A stretch of DNA of 64,000 nucleotides, taken from assembly GCA_012520845.1 (NCBI GenBank), contig JAAYNL010000003.1, positions 1 to 64,000 of the forward strand, written 5' to 3'. The stretch is from Thermoplasmatales archaeon. GTDB lineage: Archaea > Thermoplasmatota > Thermoplasmata > Methanomassiliicoccales > Methanomethylophilaceae. The notes under the pieces were generated by a model. That model worked only from the letters and a program-made list of their open reading frames with translations, ran no database searches and was not told the DNA's origin. The position numbers were made by a program, and so were the translations under genes. Positions 1-8,530 of the stretch are shown piece by piece (the first letter of the stretch is position 1; the number at the start of each line of letters is the position of its first letter).

Positions 1-137
1 AAAAAACTAAATATTTGAAAAACAAGGAAAAACGAGCGCTGATCCGTCGGGAACGGCGTGGGGGAACGGGGGAAACTGCTTCAAAACGGCCCTGGCGGGA
101 TCATCTGCCATTTACCGAACAGAGTACCCATTCAGCA

Positions 138-166
138 TTAATATTTGATAATGTAATGAGATTCGT
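138..166 (+). promoter_or_regulatory. putative promoter of the nucleotidyltransferase/DUF6602 unit
   Basis: A short AT-rich stretch (TTAATATTTG at about 138-147) lies 20-29 nt before the ATG at 167, the usual archaeal TATA distance for a leaderless or short-leader message. No clear Shine-Dalgarno motif precedes the start. The GC-rich DNA at 50-110 shows no gene I can support, and the end of any upstream gene is outside the window. Confidence 0.4.
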
Positions 167-937
167 ATGGTCACCGCACACGAATATCTCAAGGGCATCC
201 TGTCCAAATACAAACTGGACGAAGGGGAAGTAGAGCGTCTCATGAACATAAGGAGAGAGGTGGAAAAGAGCCTCATGTATCGTTACGGTTCGCATATCGA
301 GAAAATCCTTTATTCTGGGTCCTACGCAAAAAAAACTGCTATCAGCCTGAAATATGATTTGGATCTCTGCGTGATGTTTAAGCGCAGCGCATTCAGAACG
401 TTGGACTCGATGTACCTGGACGTCGGTGATTTCCTCAAGAGAAGTTTCGCCAGATACCGTCCAGTTGGCCAACGTGTCTCGTGGGGCATGACTCTTGCCG
501 ACGGCAGGGGCCTTGACATCGTGCCCGCGAGGAGTTTCGAGGACGGCACCGACGATGCGAACCTGTATGTCTCAAATGATGATACGTCCATCAAAACCAA
601 CATCAAAAAACACATAGAATACATCTCAGAATCTAGTGTCCGCCCCATAATCAAACTGATGAAGGTGTGGAAATTCCGCAATAAAGTGGATATAAAATCG
701 TTTACCCTGGAACTCGCCACCATCGAGGCTCTCAGAACGAACAAAGGCAATGACTACGCCGACATGGTGCGCACAACCCTCAGGTTCCTTGCTAATGAGT
801 TCGACACTACCCGACTCGTCGACCCCGCAAATTCGAACAATGTGGTCTCGAACTCCATGTCAGACTGGGAAAAACAGAAAGTCAAGGTGGCCGCGGCCGC
901 GTCACTGAACGGGGGATGGGAACAGGCCATCTGGTGA
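167..937 (+). CDS. CD-NTase-like nucleotidyltransferase (CBASS-type oligonucleotide cyclase family)
   Basis: This 256-aa protein has a Pol-beta nucleotidyltransferase core: G51-S52 followed by D64-x-D66, and a third acidic residue at D117 in LDIVPA. These are the metal and nucleotide ligands of the CD-NTase/OAS class. The C-terminal half (about 155-250) has the helical tRNA-NT/OAS-like substrate domain, including a KLMKVWKFRN stretch and a DPANSNNV motif typical of these cyclases. It may make a cyclic or linear oligonucleotide, or transfer NMP to a protein or RNA. The next gene begins 10 bp after the stop, so the two are probably co-transcribed. The family is clear; product and role are inferred. 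A minimal nucleotidylyltransferase antitoxin is the main alternative. Confidence 0.8.
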   Translation: MVTAHEYLKGILSKYKLDEGEVERLMNIRREVEKSLMYRYGSHIEKILYSGSYAKKTAISLKYDLDLCVMFKRSAFRTLDSMYLDVGDFLKRSFARYRPVGQRVSWGMTLADGRGLDIVPARSFEDGTDDANLYVSNDDTSIKTNIKKHIEYISESSVRPIIKLMKVWKFRNKVDIKSFTLELATIEALRTNKGNDYADMVRTTLRFLANEFDTTRLVDPANSNNVVSNSMSDWEKQKVKVAAAASLNGGWEQAIW

Positions 938-947
938 TGTCAGCCGA

Positions 948-1631
948 TTGCGTGGAAAATTCGAGGCCTGCCACAAAAAAATGGTATCGGACCTAGAATC
1001 GAACAAACACATCGAACATCCCACGGAGAAGGGCGACCACACAAACCGGAAGTGGATTGAGTGGTTCAGCAAATACTTGCCGGAAAGGTACTCCGTGACC
1101 AGTGCGTTCGTTTTCGATTCGCACGGGAACAGCAGCGATCAAATCGACGTCGTAATCTACGATCGCGTGTTCTCCCCGCCAATTATAAACGACGGCGGGT
1201 CCAAGCACATCACCGCCGAAAGCGTGTATGCCGTTTTCGAAGTCAAGCAAAAAATTACCAAGGCCGAGCTCGAATATGCGGCGAAAAAGGCTGCGTCCGT
1301 CAGGGCCCTCCGCAGGGAAGTCGCCGAATTCAGACATGCGATGGGGGTGGGCAAGACGGAACCCAAAGAAATCCTTGCGGGAATATTGGGTAACCGCCCC
1401 ACCAATATGGATGCCGATTTACCAAAGGGGCGTTCGGAAAATAGCAACCCGATGGAGACTATACAGTTTGGATGCGATTCTAAAGGTGCTTTTTTCAACG
1501 ATGGAAAAACAGTCAGGTTGAAAACCGGTGACACGGCCATCGTATGGTTTTTTTACAAGTTGCTCTCAGAACTGCAAAAAATAGGAAGCGCCCCGGCGAT
1601 AGACTACGAGAAGTACATCGCACAAATGTGA
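948..1631 (+). CDS. DUF6602-like protein with PD-(D/E)XK-like core, putative nuclease effector
   Basis: A 227-aa protein beginning at a TTG codon 10 bp after the nucleotidyltransferase stop; the ATG at 937 is in another frame. Residues 20-125 match my recollection of DUF6602: an H-P-T-E-K-G segment near 24-29, a DS(H)GN-SSDQ-IDVVIYD strand (D67) and ESVYAVFEVK (E91, E98, K100). The D...ExK arrangement fits a PD-(D/E)XK nuclease fold, so a nucleic-acid-cleaving effector is plausible. The C-terminal 90 residues are not recognised. No transmembrane segment and no known cyclic-nucleotide sensor (SAVED, for example) is visible. With the preceding gene it makes a compact two-gene cassette. Nuclease activity is inferred from the motif only. 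Confidence 0.65.
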   Translation: MRGKFEACHKKMVSDLESNKHIEHPTEKGDHTNRKWIEWFSKYLPERYSVTSAFVFDSHGNSSDQIDVVIYDRVFSPPIINDGGSKHITAESVYAVFEVKQKITKAELEYAAKKAASVRALRREVAEFRHAMGVGKTEPKEILAGILGNRPTNMDADLPKGRSENSNPMETIQFGCDSKGAFFNDGKTVRLKTGDTAIVWFFYKLLSELQKIGSAPAIDYEKYIAQM

Positions 1632-1689
1632 TTCAAATTGCCTGGTATTCAATTTCTCTAATATTACATAAATAGCAAATAATGCCTGC

Positions 1690-2091
1690 GAATAACTGAG
1701 GAAAATTTGAACTGGCCAAAACCGCCCGAGGCCGAAGGATCAACCCCTGGTTTTCCCTCGAAAGACCCAGCAAGGATTCCGTGCACGCCCTGTGGGTATA
1801 TGGGGAGAAGGGCATGCCCACGCCGAAGGAGATGATCCCATTGTGAAGAAACACGATCTCTGAATCGGTTCCGATGACGAGGCAAACAACTGATGAGTTT
1901 CTTGACAGTTACAAAAAACCAAAAAGGAAAATTACAGGATGACGCGGACCGACAGGATGAAATGTCAGCGCAACTAATCGAGAAATGGGTGAATGCGGGT
2001 TCATCGAAAAGAAGAAGAATGGGTACAGGCTCACCGAGGAAGGGGAAAACCTTGTAGACACATTTTACGTAGATTGACCAAATCCTGACCC
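1690..2091 (+). pseudogene. degenerate coding remnant with a winged-helix-like C-terminus
   Basis: No intact gene is present, but protein-like stretches appear in successive plus-strand frames. One lies near 1735-1840 and carries an ALWVYGEKGMPTPKE segment. Another, with TTDEFLDSYKKPKRK, lies near 1887-1935. A third starts at ATG 1962 (MSAQLIEKWVNAG), and after one frame change it continues as FIEKKKNGYRLTEEGENLV to a TGA at about 2089. The last part resembles the recognition wing of a winged-helix DNA-binding protein. The frame breaks and internal stops suggest an inactivated regulator-like gene. The parent family is not identified. Confidence 0.35.
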
Positions 2092-2417
2092 AGGCCATCG
2101 ATCCGCCGTTCGAATTTATCAAAGGTTGCAGGGAATCCTTTGGGGACCCAACGATATGCTGGACGATTCCCCAACCCGTTCCACGGGAAACGAGAGGACC
2201 ACCGCATCCTAAAGAGGGTGTCACAGGGACGTCCTAGCTTACGTAGAGAAAAGGCATTCCAGGCGGAATACATCGCAGGGTACGCCGAGAGGTTTAACGA
2301 TGCCGCGGGGCGTCTACAAAAACCCTTGCGACCTATGCCCCAGACATCCCTCAGTGTCACCACAACGTTGTTAACATCCCTAAAAACCTAATCTAGTGGT
2401 TCCTATAATAGACTAAA
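2092..2417. other. gap without a supportable gene
   Basis: About 325 bases between the degenerate remnant and the end of the DUF6270-Sel1 gene. An 83-codon plus-strand frame (2140-2391) and a 110-codon minus-strand frame (2031-2363) overlap each other. Neither shows a recognisable family, ribosome binding site or convincing codon use. It may be more decayed mobile or defence DNA. I see no terminal repeats or att-like duplication. Confidence 0.4.
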
Positions 2418-3935
2418 TCACTGAATTGATAGTCTTTCCAGTTCTTCCTTTGCGTGGGGAATCTTTTCGGAGGCCTTTCTCATCCATTCCGCGGCCTTGT
2501 CAAGGTCCTGTTCGACACCTTTGCCATCCCGGTACGCCCAACCAAGCCGCAGCATAGCACTTCCATCACCATTGGAGGCGTGATTTTTGGCTATGGAAAC
2601 CATCTCCTTACGAGACTCAGGGGTATCAATTCTCCAAAGAAGATCGAATAAATCATTCTTTGCCCGTCCAAGACCGCATGATGCTGATTGCCTCATCCAT
2701 TCCGCGGCCTTGTCAAGGTCCTGTTCGACACCTTTGCCATCCCGGTACGCCCAACCAAGCCTCAGCATAGCATTACTATTACCTTTCTTCGAATAAGTTC
2801 TTGCCACAGCCAACATTTCATCCAAGGCATCCTGCGTACCAATTTTACGGAGTATATCGAGCAATTCAGTAACAGCCCACCAAACATTTCCATCGACAGC
2901 CTTTCTCATCCATTCGGCTGCCTTTACTAAGTCCGCATCAACTCCATGCCCATCACGATACATACGCGCAAAATAGCCATAAGCTTCTGGAACGCCCTCC
3001 TCAACGAGAGAGCCTATCGTTCCCATAGCCTCTGACACCTCCCCGCTAAATAGTTGCGTTTCCGCCCTTTTTAGTGCGTTGTTTACTGAAAGCCTTTTCC
3101 TTCTACGAATGTTGGAAAAAGTTTCCACAGTTTCCATAAACATCATGTCAAGTTTGAGTTGAATGTCGGACCTGCTCTTTTTTCCGTGATTTTGCACAAT
3201 CTCTAAAATTGCATTGTAAGCATAATCATAATATTCGCTTATATAATGCGCAGGGGTTCCACCCCAAATATGATGACAGTCAGCAATTATGTTGAAAGGT
3301 GTTTTAATATAATAACAGTCTGTCAATTTAATAAAATCCAAACCTGTGGATTCTTCAAGAAAAACTGCATCTAAATCTGGGTTGTTAAATAAAAAAGAAC
3401 CGTCTTCACCAATCATATCAAAAGCTTCCCTCATGTCGATGAGGATTATTTTTTCTCCGTATTTCTTTTTTAAAAAAATGGCAAATTCATTGACGTATTT
3501 TTTCAAATCGACGTCTCGAATGTCAATTTTTTTTGAATCGAAATTGAGTCCTTTTCGTTTGAATACTTCAAATTTTTCTTTGTGTTCGCCAGTGGTGTAT
3601 CCAGTAATGCCGCTTCCAAAATCGAACTTCGTTATATCATACGTAAAACACCTAAGATCCACAACAACCCATTCTGAAACAGAATTTGATAATGTTTCTA
3701 AAACTGTTTTATTTATATCGGCTGAAAACCACTTTGCCCAGGAAAGCGTACGGTTACACGCTTCTATGAACTCGCCCACAGTAACCTCAGGCAAGTTTCC
3801 ATCACTAAACGCCACCACAGGAGAACATTCCTGAAAAAAATTATTTATCTTAAAATCGGGAGAATAAAAAGAAAAAATATCCCTAGAAACACAGCTACCC
3901 CATATGTCGATTTCAATTCTGTTATCCCCATGCAT
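2418..3935 (-). CDS. DUF6270 protein with C-terminal Sel1-like repeats
   Basis: A 505-aa protein. The N-terminal 250 residues look like DUF6270: a G13-S14-C15-V-S-R-D motif after the first beta strand and D219-C-H-H222 near the domain end. A Ser near the N-terminus with a late D-x-x-H is the layout of SGNH-type esterases/acyltransferases, so a glycan-modifying activity is possible but inferred. Residues about 300-500 are Sel1-like repeats with the AYRDGKGVEQDLDKAAEWM signature. There is no signal peptide, so it is probably cytosolic. It lies downstream of, and on the same strand as, the Sel1-tailed exporter ATPase, 177 bp away, which suggests a shared job in glycan assembly or export. The gene is AT-rich. 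Confidence 0.7.
   Translation of the reverse strand: MHGDNRIEIDIWGSCVSRDIFSFYSPDFKINNFFQECSPVVAFSDGNLPEVTVGEFIEACNRTLSWAKWFSADINKTVLETLSNSVSEWVVVDLRCFTYDITKFDFGSGITGYTTGEHKEKFEVFKRKGLNFDSKKIDIRDVDLKKYVNEFAIFLKKKYGEKIILIDMREAFDMIGEDGSFLFNNPDLDAVFLEESTGLDFIKLTDCYYIKTPFNIIADCHHIWGGTPAHYISEYYDYAYNAILEIVQNHGKKSRSDIQLKLDMMFMETVETFSNIRRRKRLSVNNALKRAETQLFSGEVSEAMGTIGSLVEEGVPEAYGYFARMYRDGHGVDADLVKAAEWMRKAVDGNVWWAVTELLDILRKIGTQDALDEMLAVARTYSKKGNSNAMLRLGWAYRDGKGVEQDLDKAAEWMRQSASCGLGRAKNDLFDLLWRIDTPESRKEMVSIAKNHASNGDGSAMLRLGWAYRDGKGVEQDLDKAAEWMRKASEKIPHAKEELERLSIQ
2479..2760. repeat. 69-bp perfect direct repeat inside the DUF6270-Sel1 gene
   Basis: Bases 2479-2547 are repeated identically at 2692-2760, an offset of 213 bp or 71 codons, which equals two Sel1-like repeats. 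Near-identity continues for about 10 more bases. Silent positions are also conserved, pointing to a recent in-frame duplication or gene conversion rather than protein-level selection alone. Confidence 0.9.
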
Positions 3936-4112
3936 AAAAAAACCAACGGCACATTATTGAAGATCCAGTACAAAAACCCTAACTTACAAATAAATTCAAA
4001 TATTCCAAAAAAATACTCCATACAAACCTTGATTGCTCACTACAATAGCCACAACAACTTATTTTCAAAAATATAGAATTTCCAATTAATGTCAAAACAA
4101 AGATCTAAAAAA
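3936..4112. other. AT-rich intergenic spacer
   Basis: 177 very AT-rich bases between the Sel1-tailed ATPase stop and the DUF6270-Sel1 start, both on the minus strand. It could hold a promoter for the DUF6270 gene, but the base composition makes any TATA assignment arbitrary. No repeats or small gene are evident. Confidence 0.5.
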
Positions 4113-6737
4113 TCATTGTTGAAGGGACTTTAATTTGTTTTTAGATGGATAATCACCCAATTTAGCACCTTTTTCAAACAGTAATTTGGCCTTTTCCACA
4201 TTTTTTGGAACAATTTTTCCCTCAAAATAAAGTATGCCGAGAGAGCGCATTGCAACAATGTTGCCACCTTCTGCAATCGATTCGAGACGTTTCAGAGCTT
4301 TGGAAAAAACATTATCATCACACATGCCCGCACCATATAGCTCGATTATCGCCATAATTGAAGCGTGGTATCCTCGTAGAGACGATAACTCATACCATTT
4401 TAGGGCCATCTGGATATCCTTTTCAACCGCAACCCCATATCTATATGCCTCGCCCAACAAATGTGCTGAATGCACATCACCAAACTCCGACGCCATTTCC
4501 AAATATTGTTTCGCCTTATTCGCGTCCACCTCTAACGAGACTCCATTCAAATAGAAATTTCCTAAAGTTTTCATTGCAAAAACATTTCCAGTCAAAGACA
4601 TTTTTTCTAAGCCATCAATTGCGTTTTTTAAATTTTCTTCACCGGCGTACCCTGCACCGTAAAGATTTACAATTGATATAGCAGACCCCGCATTGTTTAA
4701 CATTATACCTCTTTCAAACCATTTGATAGATTCTTCAATATCTTGATTCAAAATAATTCCGTCACGATACATAACACCTAATTTCTGGGCAGCTCCGGAA
4801 ATGGATGTGCCCGCAATACTTAGGTACTTAGCCGCTTTTTCTGCGTCAGGATCTCTCGTGTCGCCATTAGCGTATAGATTGCCAAGAGCGTTCGCGGCTA
4901 ATACATTACCATCCTTTACAAAGGAATCCAATGTTTGCACTGTTTCGTAAAAATCATTTTTTTCAATTAAATTAGACCGATACATATCAAATATGCGAAC
5001 TGCCGATTCGATATGCCCCTGATTTAGTGCAGATTTGAAAAGGGACAGAGCGGCCGCGGGATTCCTTTCACATCCCTTCCCTGCCATTTTTGCAACACCC
5101 AGCCGATATTTTGATTCTGCGTGATTACGCCTTGCGTTTTCTGAATACCACTTCACTCCGACGACGGGATTGTAAACACCGTTTTTCCCATGTGAAAAAG
5201 AATCCGCAAGAATATTTATATGACGAAAAAGACCGTGTTCCGCATAAAGTTTGAACCATCTATCAGATTCGGCCTTGTTTGCCTTCACGCCCTTCCCGTC
5301 CCTATACATCGTAGCAAGTTGGAAAATTGCATCGAGATTGTTATTTTTGGCCGCCTTTTCATACCATTTAAACGCTATAGATTCATCGCTATCCAGCCTG
5401 ATTCCGTCACGATACATATTACCGAGAGTAAGTTGAGCGAAAGTGTGACCCGCTTCCGCCGCCCTAGTTAGCCATTCCATGTGTTTAGTTTCGCTTGGAG
5501 TGATTCCGCCCCCATCACGGTAAAGAATGGACAATTGAAACATCGCATAAACGTTCCCACAACTGGCGGATTTTTCCAACGAATCGATAATCTCATCCAA
5601 ACCCTCTCCGCCCCATCGGTTTTTTAACAAAAGATCCGCATAATCAAAATAAATATGAGGATTTTTGGACGGTAACAATTTTTTGAAATCCTCTATCACC
5701 TCCCTGCCCATATCGGGGTAATCGACTGTCAATATCCTAGATAATTTCGTTCGTGCTTCTTTATTGCCCTTTTGAGCCGCGCTTGCATACAACATTGAAA
5801 CGCGATCTTTGTTCTCCGACAACCCGTCTGCGACAAGCATATCGGCAAGATTTATTTTTGCCTCGTCAAAATCTCGATTCGCTGCTTCTTCAAACCAATA
5901 TTTTGCAAGATCCCTGTCTGCGTCCACTTTATCGCCATCACGATACATGCGGCCTAGCAAATTTTGCGATGAGGGAACACCTGATTTAGCCAATTCCATA
6001 ACCACTTCAAACGAATTGGCAAGTTCAGCTTCGAAACGTCCGCAAACAACGTTTGGTGGGCCGATTTCTCTGATTCTCCCCTGGTCTATCCATGCCACCC
6101 TATCGCACATATCACGTATTGTACTCATAGAATGAGTAACCAGAACTATCGTTTTTCCTTCACTTTTCATATTTGAAAAATGCGCTTTGGATTTCATGCC
6201 AAAAGCTAAATCCCCAGTCGATAACACCTCATCAAGGACAACTATATCGGCATCCACATTGATCATTATTGAGAATGCTAACCGGGAAGACATCCCAGAA
6301 GAATATACTCTGACGGGCAAATCTATGTAATCTGCCAGTTCTGCATAATTAATAATATTGTCAATTCTCTCATCAATTTCCCCTTTGGTAAAACCATACA
6401 TTGACCCTTTCAGATAGATGTTCTCTCTACCGCTAAGGTCTTGATGAAAACCCATTCCCAGTTCAAGTATACTTGCAAGGTTTCCATTAATATCCACAGT
6501 ACCGGAGTCAGGCTTCATGATTTTAGAAATAATTTTTAAAAATGTACTTTTACCCGACCCGTTTCTACCAATTATTCCAAAAACTTCTCCTTTTTTTATA
6601 TTAAAACTGAGATTATTGAGTACGTTTTGAGTAAATTTCTTGCTTTTTCTAAACAATTTATCGCTTTCGCCTGCAATTGCCCTGGTTGTAAAAGATTTGC
6701 TTATGTTTTTTACAACAATCGCGTTTTCAACCATCAT
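4113..6737 (-). CDS. ABC exporter ATPase (TagH/Wzt-like) fused to a long Sel1-repeat domain
   Basis: An 874-aa protein. Residues 1-240 are a complete polysaccharide/polyol-phosphate export ATPase: Walker A GRNGSGKST (57-65), signature YSSGM (145-149), Walker B VVLDE (166-170) and switch His202. The remaining roughly 630 residues are a solenoid of Sel1-like repeats of about 35 aa, many reading MYRDG...D...A..W or a variant. Typical Wzt/TagH proteins end with a small carbohydrate-binding or unrelated domain, so a Sel1 tail of this length is unusual. The start overlaps the permease stop by 4 bp, so the two halves of the transporter are translationally coupled. The tail may dock glycan-assembly enzymes at the membrane; that role is inferred. 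Confidence 0.88.
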   Translation of the reverse strand: MMVENAIVVKNISKSFTTRAIAGESDKLFRKSKKFTQNVLNNLSFNIKKGEVFGIIGRNGSGKSTFLKIISKIMKPDSGTVDINGNLASILELGMGFHQDLSGRENIYLKGSMYGFTKGEIDERIDNIINYAELADYIDLPVRVYSSGMSSRLAFSIMINVDADIVVLDEVLSTGDLAFGMKSKAHFSNMKSEGKTIVLVTHSMSTIRDMCDRVAWIDQGRIREIGPPNVVCGRFEAELANSFEVVMELAKSGVPSSQNLLGRMYRDGDKVDADRDLAKYWFEEAANRDFDEAKINLADMLVADGLSENKDRVSMLYASAAQKGNKEARTKLSRILTVDYPDMGREVIEDFKKLLPSKNPHIYFDYADLLLKNRWGGEGLDEIIDSLEKSASCGNVYAMFQLSILYRDGGGITPSETKHMEWLTRAAEAGHTFAQLTLGNMYRDGIRLDSDESIAFKWYEKAAKNNNLDAIFQLATMYRDGKGVKANKAESDRWFKLYAEHGLFRHINILADSFSHGKNGVYNPVVGVKWYSENARRNHAESKYRLGVAKMAGKGCERNPAAALSLFKSALNQGHIESAVRIFDMYRSNLIEKNDFYETVQTLDSFVKDGNVLAANALGNLYANGDTRDPDAEKAAKYLSIAGTSISGAAQKLGVMYRDGIILNQDIEESIKWFERGIMLNNAGSAISIVNLYGAGYAGEENLKNAIDGLEKMSLTGNVFAMKTLGNFYLNGVSLEVDANKAKQYLEMASEFGDVHSAHLLGEAYRYGVAVEKDIQMALKWYELSSLRGYHASIMAIIELYGAGMCDDNVFSKALKRLESIAEGGNIVAMRSLGILYFEGKIVPKNVEKAKLLFEKGAKLGDYPSKNKLKSLQQ

Positions 6738-7531
6738 ATCCTCTCCGCGAATCCATCTTTAAGTCTGGCAAAAACGATTACACCGACTAAAAACATTACA
6801 ATTGCCAAAATCGTACAAGCCAAAATTATCCCCATATCAGGAATGATTCCTAAATAAAAAATGTCGTGCATACCTTCTACGTAGTAAGTCAGTGGATTAA
6901 TCCAGATAATCCTAGAAAGAATCCCTGCCAATATGTCGGTTGTGTAAATAATTGGCGTAATCCAAAACAAAATGCGCGACAAAGCTGTTACAAGGTATTC
7001 AAAATCACGGGAATACACCGATATTGCGGAAGTTAACAATATCGTTCCTAACGAGAAAAGAAACATCGTGGCTGCCACTATAGGAAAAGCCAACAAAGAC
7101 TGTGGGTTGAGTGGCATTCCCACGAGAATCATTAGAACAATTACAATTGCATAAGCTATCAAGAAGATGACAAAGGTGTAAGTTACTTGAGAAAGCGGCA
7201 GTATTTCACGGGGGAAATGCATTTTTTTTACCATCGAACTGTTTGAAGTAATGCTCGATGCTCCGCCTGCCAAGTTAGTATTCATGAACGTAAAAGGAAA
7301 CATACCTATGCAAAGATACGCCCAATAATTTGGGATTTCCCGACCCATGAAATTTTCAAAAACAACGAAAAATAGTAATATCGATACGGCAGGCGTTATA
7401 AAATTCCAAAGAAATCCTAACACGGAATTTTTATATTTGCCATACAAGCTTCTTTTCACTAAAGACTGGTATAAATACCTGTATGCATAAAGTTCATTAA
7501 ATTTACCTTTTAATATATTCCAGAAAGACAT
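6734..7531 (-). CDS. ABC-2 type polysaccharide export permease (TagG/Wzm-like)
   Basis: A 265-aa membrane protein with six predicted transmembrane segments. It has the N-terminal amphipathic stretch and the LGFLWNFITP motif typical of TagG/Wzm/KpsM-type permeases. It should form a dimeric channel energised by the overlapping downstream ATPase and move a lipid-linked or phospho-polymer across the cytoplasmic membrane. Its length matches the family. The gene is AT-rich and diverges from kdsA across about 200 bp. Confidence 0.92.
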   Translation of the reverse strand: MSFWNILKGKFNELYAYRYLYQSLVKRSLYGKYKNSVLGFLWNFITPAVSILLFFVVFENFMGREIPNYWAYLCIGMFPFTFMNTNLAGGASSITSNSSMVKKMHFPREILPLSQVTYTFVIFLIAYAIVIVLMILVGMPLNPQSLLAFPIVAATMFLFSLGTILLTSAISVYSRDFEYLVTALSRILFWITPIIYTTDILAGILSRIIWINPLTYYVEGMHDIFYLGIIPDMGIILACTILAIVMFLVGVIVFARLKDGFAERI

Positions 7532-7735
7532 GATTGACGACCTTTTTAAACCACAGCAAAAATCAGCATTCTATGCAGATATATAATTTAGTACATCATT
7601 CAAAAAGTAATCATGGCACAAATTGCTAAAATCTACAACATCTCCTCTATTTCTCGCTAATACATTTTTTAACCACATCTCTTAATATGCTATGCCCATC
7701 ACCAAATGGTAATAAAATAACCCTGGGTGTAATCC
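7532..7735. promoter_or_regulatory. divergent promoter region between exporter and KDO genes
   Basis: 204 AT-rich bases separate the start codons of the exporter permease (minus) and kdsA (plus). A TATA-like AATAAAATA at about 7709-7717 lies some 22 nt before the kdsA ATG. No ordered repeats are seen. Confidence 0.4.
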
Positions 7736-8530
7736 ATGTCAAAAAACGGATTGTTTCTAGTTGCTGGACCTTGCGTAATCGAATCACAGGATTGTTTGAA
7801 TGTTGTTGCCAAGGAAATGAAAAAAGTGACGAATGCACTGAAACTTGAATATTACTTCAAAGCGTCTTTTGACAAAGCTAATCGAACATCACTAAATTCA
7901 TACCGAGGCCCAGGTTTGGAAATAGGGTTAGAAATGCTTCAAGAAGTGAAAAAAAAATTTGGTTTAAAAATAGCCACCGACATACATGAACCGTGGCAGG
8001 CAGAGTATGTTGCCGAAGTTGCCGACATCGTTCAGATTCCCGCATTCCTTTGCCGCCAAACAGATCTATTGACAGCCGCTGCCAAAACTGGCAAGATTAT
8101 CAATGTAAAAAAAGGACAGTTTCTGTCCCCCTGGGATATGAAAAACGTAATCGAAAAACTTACTTCGTCAGGTGCAAATAAAATCATTCTTTGCGAACGG
8201 GGGTCTTCATTCGGATACAATAATTTGGTTGTAGATATGACCGGCATAATTGAAATGAAAAAATTTGGGTTCCCCGTGATGTTTGACGCTACCCATAGTG
8301 TTCAGAAACCAGGGGGAAGAGGAACGAGCTCCGGCGGAAACCGAGATTATGTCGAACCCCTGGCAAAAGCTGCGATATCCGTCGGGGCCGATGCACTATT
8401 CATGGAGGTTCACCCAAATCCAGACAACGCTTTGTCAGATGGGCCCAACATGGTCAAACTCTCAAACGTGGAAGGTATTTTATCTAGGCTCTCTACCCTC
8501 TACAATGTTGTAAGAGGTCTTAATTCATGA
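7736..8530 (+). CDS. kdsA: 3-deoxy-8-phosphooctulonate (KDO-8-P) synthase
   Basis: A 264-aa DAHP/KDO synthase-type TIM barrel that condenses phosphoenolpyruvate with arabinose-5-phosphate. It starts with VAGPCVIES, carries the family GTSSGGNRDYVEPLA motif and ends with the MEVHPNPD...SDGPNM segment that separates KdsA from DAHP synthases. The Cys in AGPC (residue 13) marks the metal-dependent KdsA class, as in Aquifex, rather than the E. coli Asn class. It overlaps kdsD by 4 bp (ATGA), so the two are translationally coupled. KDO synthesis is classically a Gram-negative and plant trait, so this is notable in an archaeon. The low GC fits lateral transfer. Confidence 0.93.
   Translation: MSKNGLFLVAGPCVIESQDCLNVVAKEMKKVTNALKLEYYFKASFDKANRTSLNSYRGPGLEIGLEMLQEVKKKFGLKIATDIHEPWQAEYVAEVADIVQIPAFLCRQTDLLTAAAKTGKIINVKKGQFLSPWDMKNVIEKLTSSGANKIILCERGSSFGYNNLVVDMTGIIEMKKFGFPVMFDATHSVQKPGGRGTSSGGNRDYVEPLAKAAISVGADALFMEVHPNPDNALSDGPNMVKLSNVEGILSRLSTLYNVVRGLNS

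Noticed and set aside
1664-2224. 186-codon minus-strand frame
   Set aside because: No family, biased composition and overlap with better plus-strand remnants.
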